From contig NC_089320.1 in assembly GCF_036669915.1 (NCBI RefSeq), forward strand, positions 7,205,440 through 7,269,439: DNA of 64,000 nucleotides, given 5' to 3'. Below the pieces are notes generated by a model. It searched no databases. It was given only the letters and a program-made list of their open reading frames with translations, and was not told where the DNA came from. Positions 61,788-64,000 of this stretch are shown in pieces. The stretch is from Pocillopora verrucosa (taxonomy: Eukaryota > Cnidaria > Anthozoa > Scleractinia > Pocilloporidae). Every line of letters begins with the position of its first letter. The first letter of the stretch is position 1. The translations under genes and the position numbers were made by a program.

Positions 61788-62105
61788 CGGAAAATAAAAG
61801 TTAACTCGAGCAGGAAAACTCCAATCAGCCTAGAAAGGCCAGAAAATAATTGTGCTTAGAAATAACAGTTACCTCCAGCTGGAAAACAAAAAAGACAGAA
61901 CAGCTTGCAGGGGCCGGAAAATACAAGTAAGTACTGTAAAAGAATATTTATTCCTTGCTGGTAATCTCAGAACAGCTGTGTGAGGCTGGAAATTAACAGT
62001 ACTGGAATACAACAGTTAACTCCTGCTGAGAAACTGAGAACAGCTGAGAGGGGCTGGAAAATAACGGTGCTGGAATACAAGAGTTATCCATTGCTGGAAT
62101 TCAGA
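61788..62105. repeat. Minisatellite, about 70-bp unit, 4-5 diverged copies
   Basis: Repeated core: ggctggaaaataac, then ctggaatacaa, then agttaactcctgctgg, then cagaacagctg. Units start near 61788, 61850, 61912, 61984 and 62054. The last units are best conserved. A small ORF over them is produced by the repeat. Confidence 0.7.
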
Positions 62106-62235
62106 AACAGGAAACTTTTAAATACTATGCTAAAATACACTGAGCGTGCAATAATATCTTCCATTGCCTCAACTCCAGTTACTTGTAGAAAGGTCATCTC
62201 TGAACCATTAAATAGGATCTGCTTTACTAGTTAAA

Positions 62236-62425
62236 GTGAGTGGCCAGCTTCTAATTTCTCCTTACAATATCACCCCACATCCCACATGAATCAAGGAAAT
62301 GACCAACAACTTATAAAGCTCTTGATTTTTAAACAAATTCTCCTTGTCAACAGCTCAGGAAATGTATAGAGAATGGTATGGAGAATATGCCTACTGATGT
62401 TAGGGTGTAAAGGGTTAATCAATAA
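62236..62425 (+). repeat. Probable high-copy interspersed repeat
   Basis: The tract from gtgagtggccagcttctaat to tgttagggtgtaaagggtt reads like a sequence I recall as an abundant dispersed repeat in stony coral genomes. Nothing within this window confirms the copy number. Confidence 0.35.
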
Positions 62426-62539
62426 ATGTATGTTAAAGGTAGCAATCATAGATAGCTAGTACCTATTCACAAATACTATATTTTTTTAGTAGATTGTAGC
62501 TTCAATGGATGCCAGAAATATGTTTATGAAAAACTGGCA

Positions 62540-63100
62540 GATACTGTTTTGTGCATTGTGCTGGTGAAGACAGCAGTGCAAGAATAGGTGAAGATGGAAT
62601 CAAGAAATGCAAAACAGGAGTGAGTCCATTTAGTCCTGGAAAAACCATGGAAGAGGTTTCTGCTGGTTTTGGTGTTGCTTTTCCTGGTGAGTATAAATTA
62701 GATTTTGAGGAGGATTATGATGATATGAATGATGATTTATTTGTTCTCCCCCCTCCTCTTTCACCATTAGACATTCAACTACTGGACAAAGACACAGCTG
62801 TCAAAGGAAAACAATATTCAAGGTAGTTAATAATTATGTTGACCATTTTCACTCTTTGTCTCTTTGTTTTTGTAAGATGAGTTTTTTGCTACATTGTTCC
62901 ATAATTATTTATCTCTATAAACCTTCTTTGTTTTTTGTTATTTGCTACTGAAAGCATTGTGTGCTTTTTTATAGCCAGTGAACCAGATGATGAAGATTTT
63001 GTCCTGTTTGAGCTCCTCAAGCCTCCCAAAGATGCTTCTTATGAGGTATGCAGAATTTTTTAGTGATTTATAGTTTTCTTCTGTTTAGGTTTTCTCTTAC

Positions 63101-63145
<45 letters not shown>

Positions 63146-63889
63146 GCTTAAAACTATGCATGGATGTTCTTGTAACATGCTTAGTAGTTTAGGGGAATAT
63201 CATCATTATCATTATTTTATACTATGCAGAGATGTTCTTGTAACATGCCAAGTAGTTTAGGGGAATATTATTATTATTGTTATTATTATTATTATTATTA
63301 TTGTGACTATTATTACAATTATAATTACTATTGCTTTTGTTTTATGTGTCCTTTGATGACCAGTTTTGGATGTTTTTTATTGCCCTATGTCTGCAATAAA
63401 TTTTAAGGGAAATTATTATAAATACATCTAATGATTGATGTTCCTTCTTTGAGTGCTAAATTTGTTTGTTGGGTTAACAGAAGGATGAGGTTGTTTTCAT
63501 TGTCCCTTGAGTTAATTCATAGCATATTATCATTAACATACAGATACTCAAGGTTAGTGGTACTTCATTAGCAAAGAAGTCCAACCAACCCAATGAAAGT
63601 AGGCCAAATGTGCATTTTAATACCAATTTGGTAAAGACAGTCTTTCATCAGCTGAGTGTCATTAAAGTTTCTTTTCTAATGGAGACTGATTTTCTTCACA
63701 GATTCCAACCCTACAGATTCTCTATTTGAAAGAAGGAAGGAAGGAAGGAAGGTATTCCAAGGCCTTAACGCCATCACCGAGCAATATCTTTTCAAACTAA
63801 GGAAGGAGAAAGGGATAAATGTTCCAAGAGGGTGTTACCATGCAGTGATGACAACAGAAGAAATGGTAAATTTTGATTACTGGAGGCAG
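62540..63889 (+). CDS. 5' exons of an unidentified plus-strand gene (partial)
   Basis: Exon-like blocks: about 62540-62822, 62979-63045 and 63702-63889. The first two join in phase (AG|T) across GTAGTT and a ccag acceptor. The product is acidic: FEEDYDDMNDDLFVLPPP, then S-E-P-D-D-E-D-F-V-L-F-E-L-L-K-P-P-K. The third block (VFQGLNAITEQYLF, GCYHAVMTTEEMVNFDYWRQ) ends at a good GTAAGG donor. It is in phase 1 whereas the previous exon ends in phase 0, so an exon is missing or the link is wrong. Just upstream (62500-62580) Cys/His-rich C-x4-G-C and Y-C-x3-H-C pieces lie in different frames. The family is not recognised. Confidence 0.45.
63102..63145. repeat. ATT microsatellite
   Basis: About 14 uninterrupted ATT units inside the presumed intron. 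A second, interrupted ATT tract lies at 63266-63302. Confidence 0.9.
63153..63268. repeat. 48-bp direct repeat pair, period 68 bp
   Basis: 63153-63200 and 63221-63268 match almost exactly (actatgca, gatgttcttgtaacatgc, agtagtttaggggaatat) and each is followed by an AT-rich trinucleotide tract. Confidence 0.85.
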
Positions 63890-64000
63890 GTAAGGATGGG
63901 TAGGTCGAGACAAAGATTTTTCATTACAAGTGGGATAGAGCCTTGGAATTTTGGACCAAGGAGACCACAGATGTGGCAAGTATCTTAAAGCAAGTTGATA

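Noticed and set aside
61980..62234. 84-aa plus-strand ORF
   Set aside because: Most of it is a translation of the minisatellite units.
63265..63400. Low-complexity Tyr-rich ORF at 63224-63406
   Set aside because: Produced by reading the ATT microsatellite in one frame; not a gene.

Overview
This looks like animal nuclear DNA, most probably from a cnidarian and plausibly a stony coral. It is AT-rich, with interrupted genes, GT-AG introns, tRNA-derived SINEs, Ty3/Gypsy and BEL/Pao remnants, and foldback elements of a kind common in coral genomes. There is no sign of bacterial operons, CRISPR arrays or rRNA. No database search was possible, so exon models come from reading splice sites and codon phase by hand.

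Region 1 (1-31960) is a tandem cluster of carboxylesterase-family genes on the minus strand. Two nearly identical units (about 1-10238 and 10239-22322) each carry a ten-exon gene for a secreted protein: signal peptide, two Ig-like domains, a short linker, then an alpha/beta-hydrolase (type-B carboxylesterase) domain. In both, the nucleophilic serine is Gly, the catalytic histidine is Arg and the oxyanion loop is altered, so they should be inactive, neuroligin-like binding proteins. A third unit (22323-25030) has lost the gene except for one 33-nt exon. Further along (28110-31958) lies a paralogue with the same intron phases, no Ig exons, an intact Ser/Glu/His triad and a C-terminal KDEL, so it should be an active ER-lumen esterase. 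A degenerate Ig-like exon sits between them (25720-26030).

Region 2 (32-40.3 kb, minus strand) holds three apparently intronless hypothetical genes plus one exon-like ORF. Two of the proteins share a D-P-R-F-Q-[RK]-L-I-S-x-L motif, so they are probably paralogues.

Region 3 (41.6-48.6 kb) is mobile-element territory: a 2.78-kb Ty3/Gypsy element with almost identical 123-bp LTRs but no reverse transcriptase, then an intron-containing gene with C2H2 and SAP-like segments and a possible DDE-type core, broken by one stop and one frameshift.

Region 4 (48.6-64 kb) is mostly non-coding. It has a 139-bp MITE with perfect 6-bp target duplications, an intronless GCN5-type N-acetyltransferase gene resembling NAT16/histidine N-acetyltransferase (minus strand), a 1.3-kb palindrome-containing tandem repeat, a minisatellite, ATT microsatellites, and the 5' exons of an unidentified plus-strand gene that runs off the window.

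The most interesting system is the esterase cluster: one locus holds an enzymatically competent ER esterase beside duplicated, Ig-armed, catalytically dead secreted relatives.
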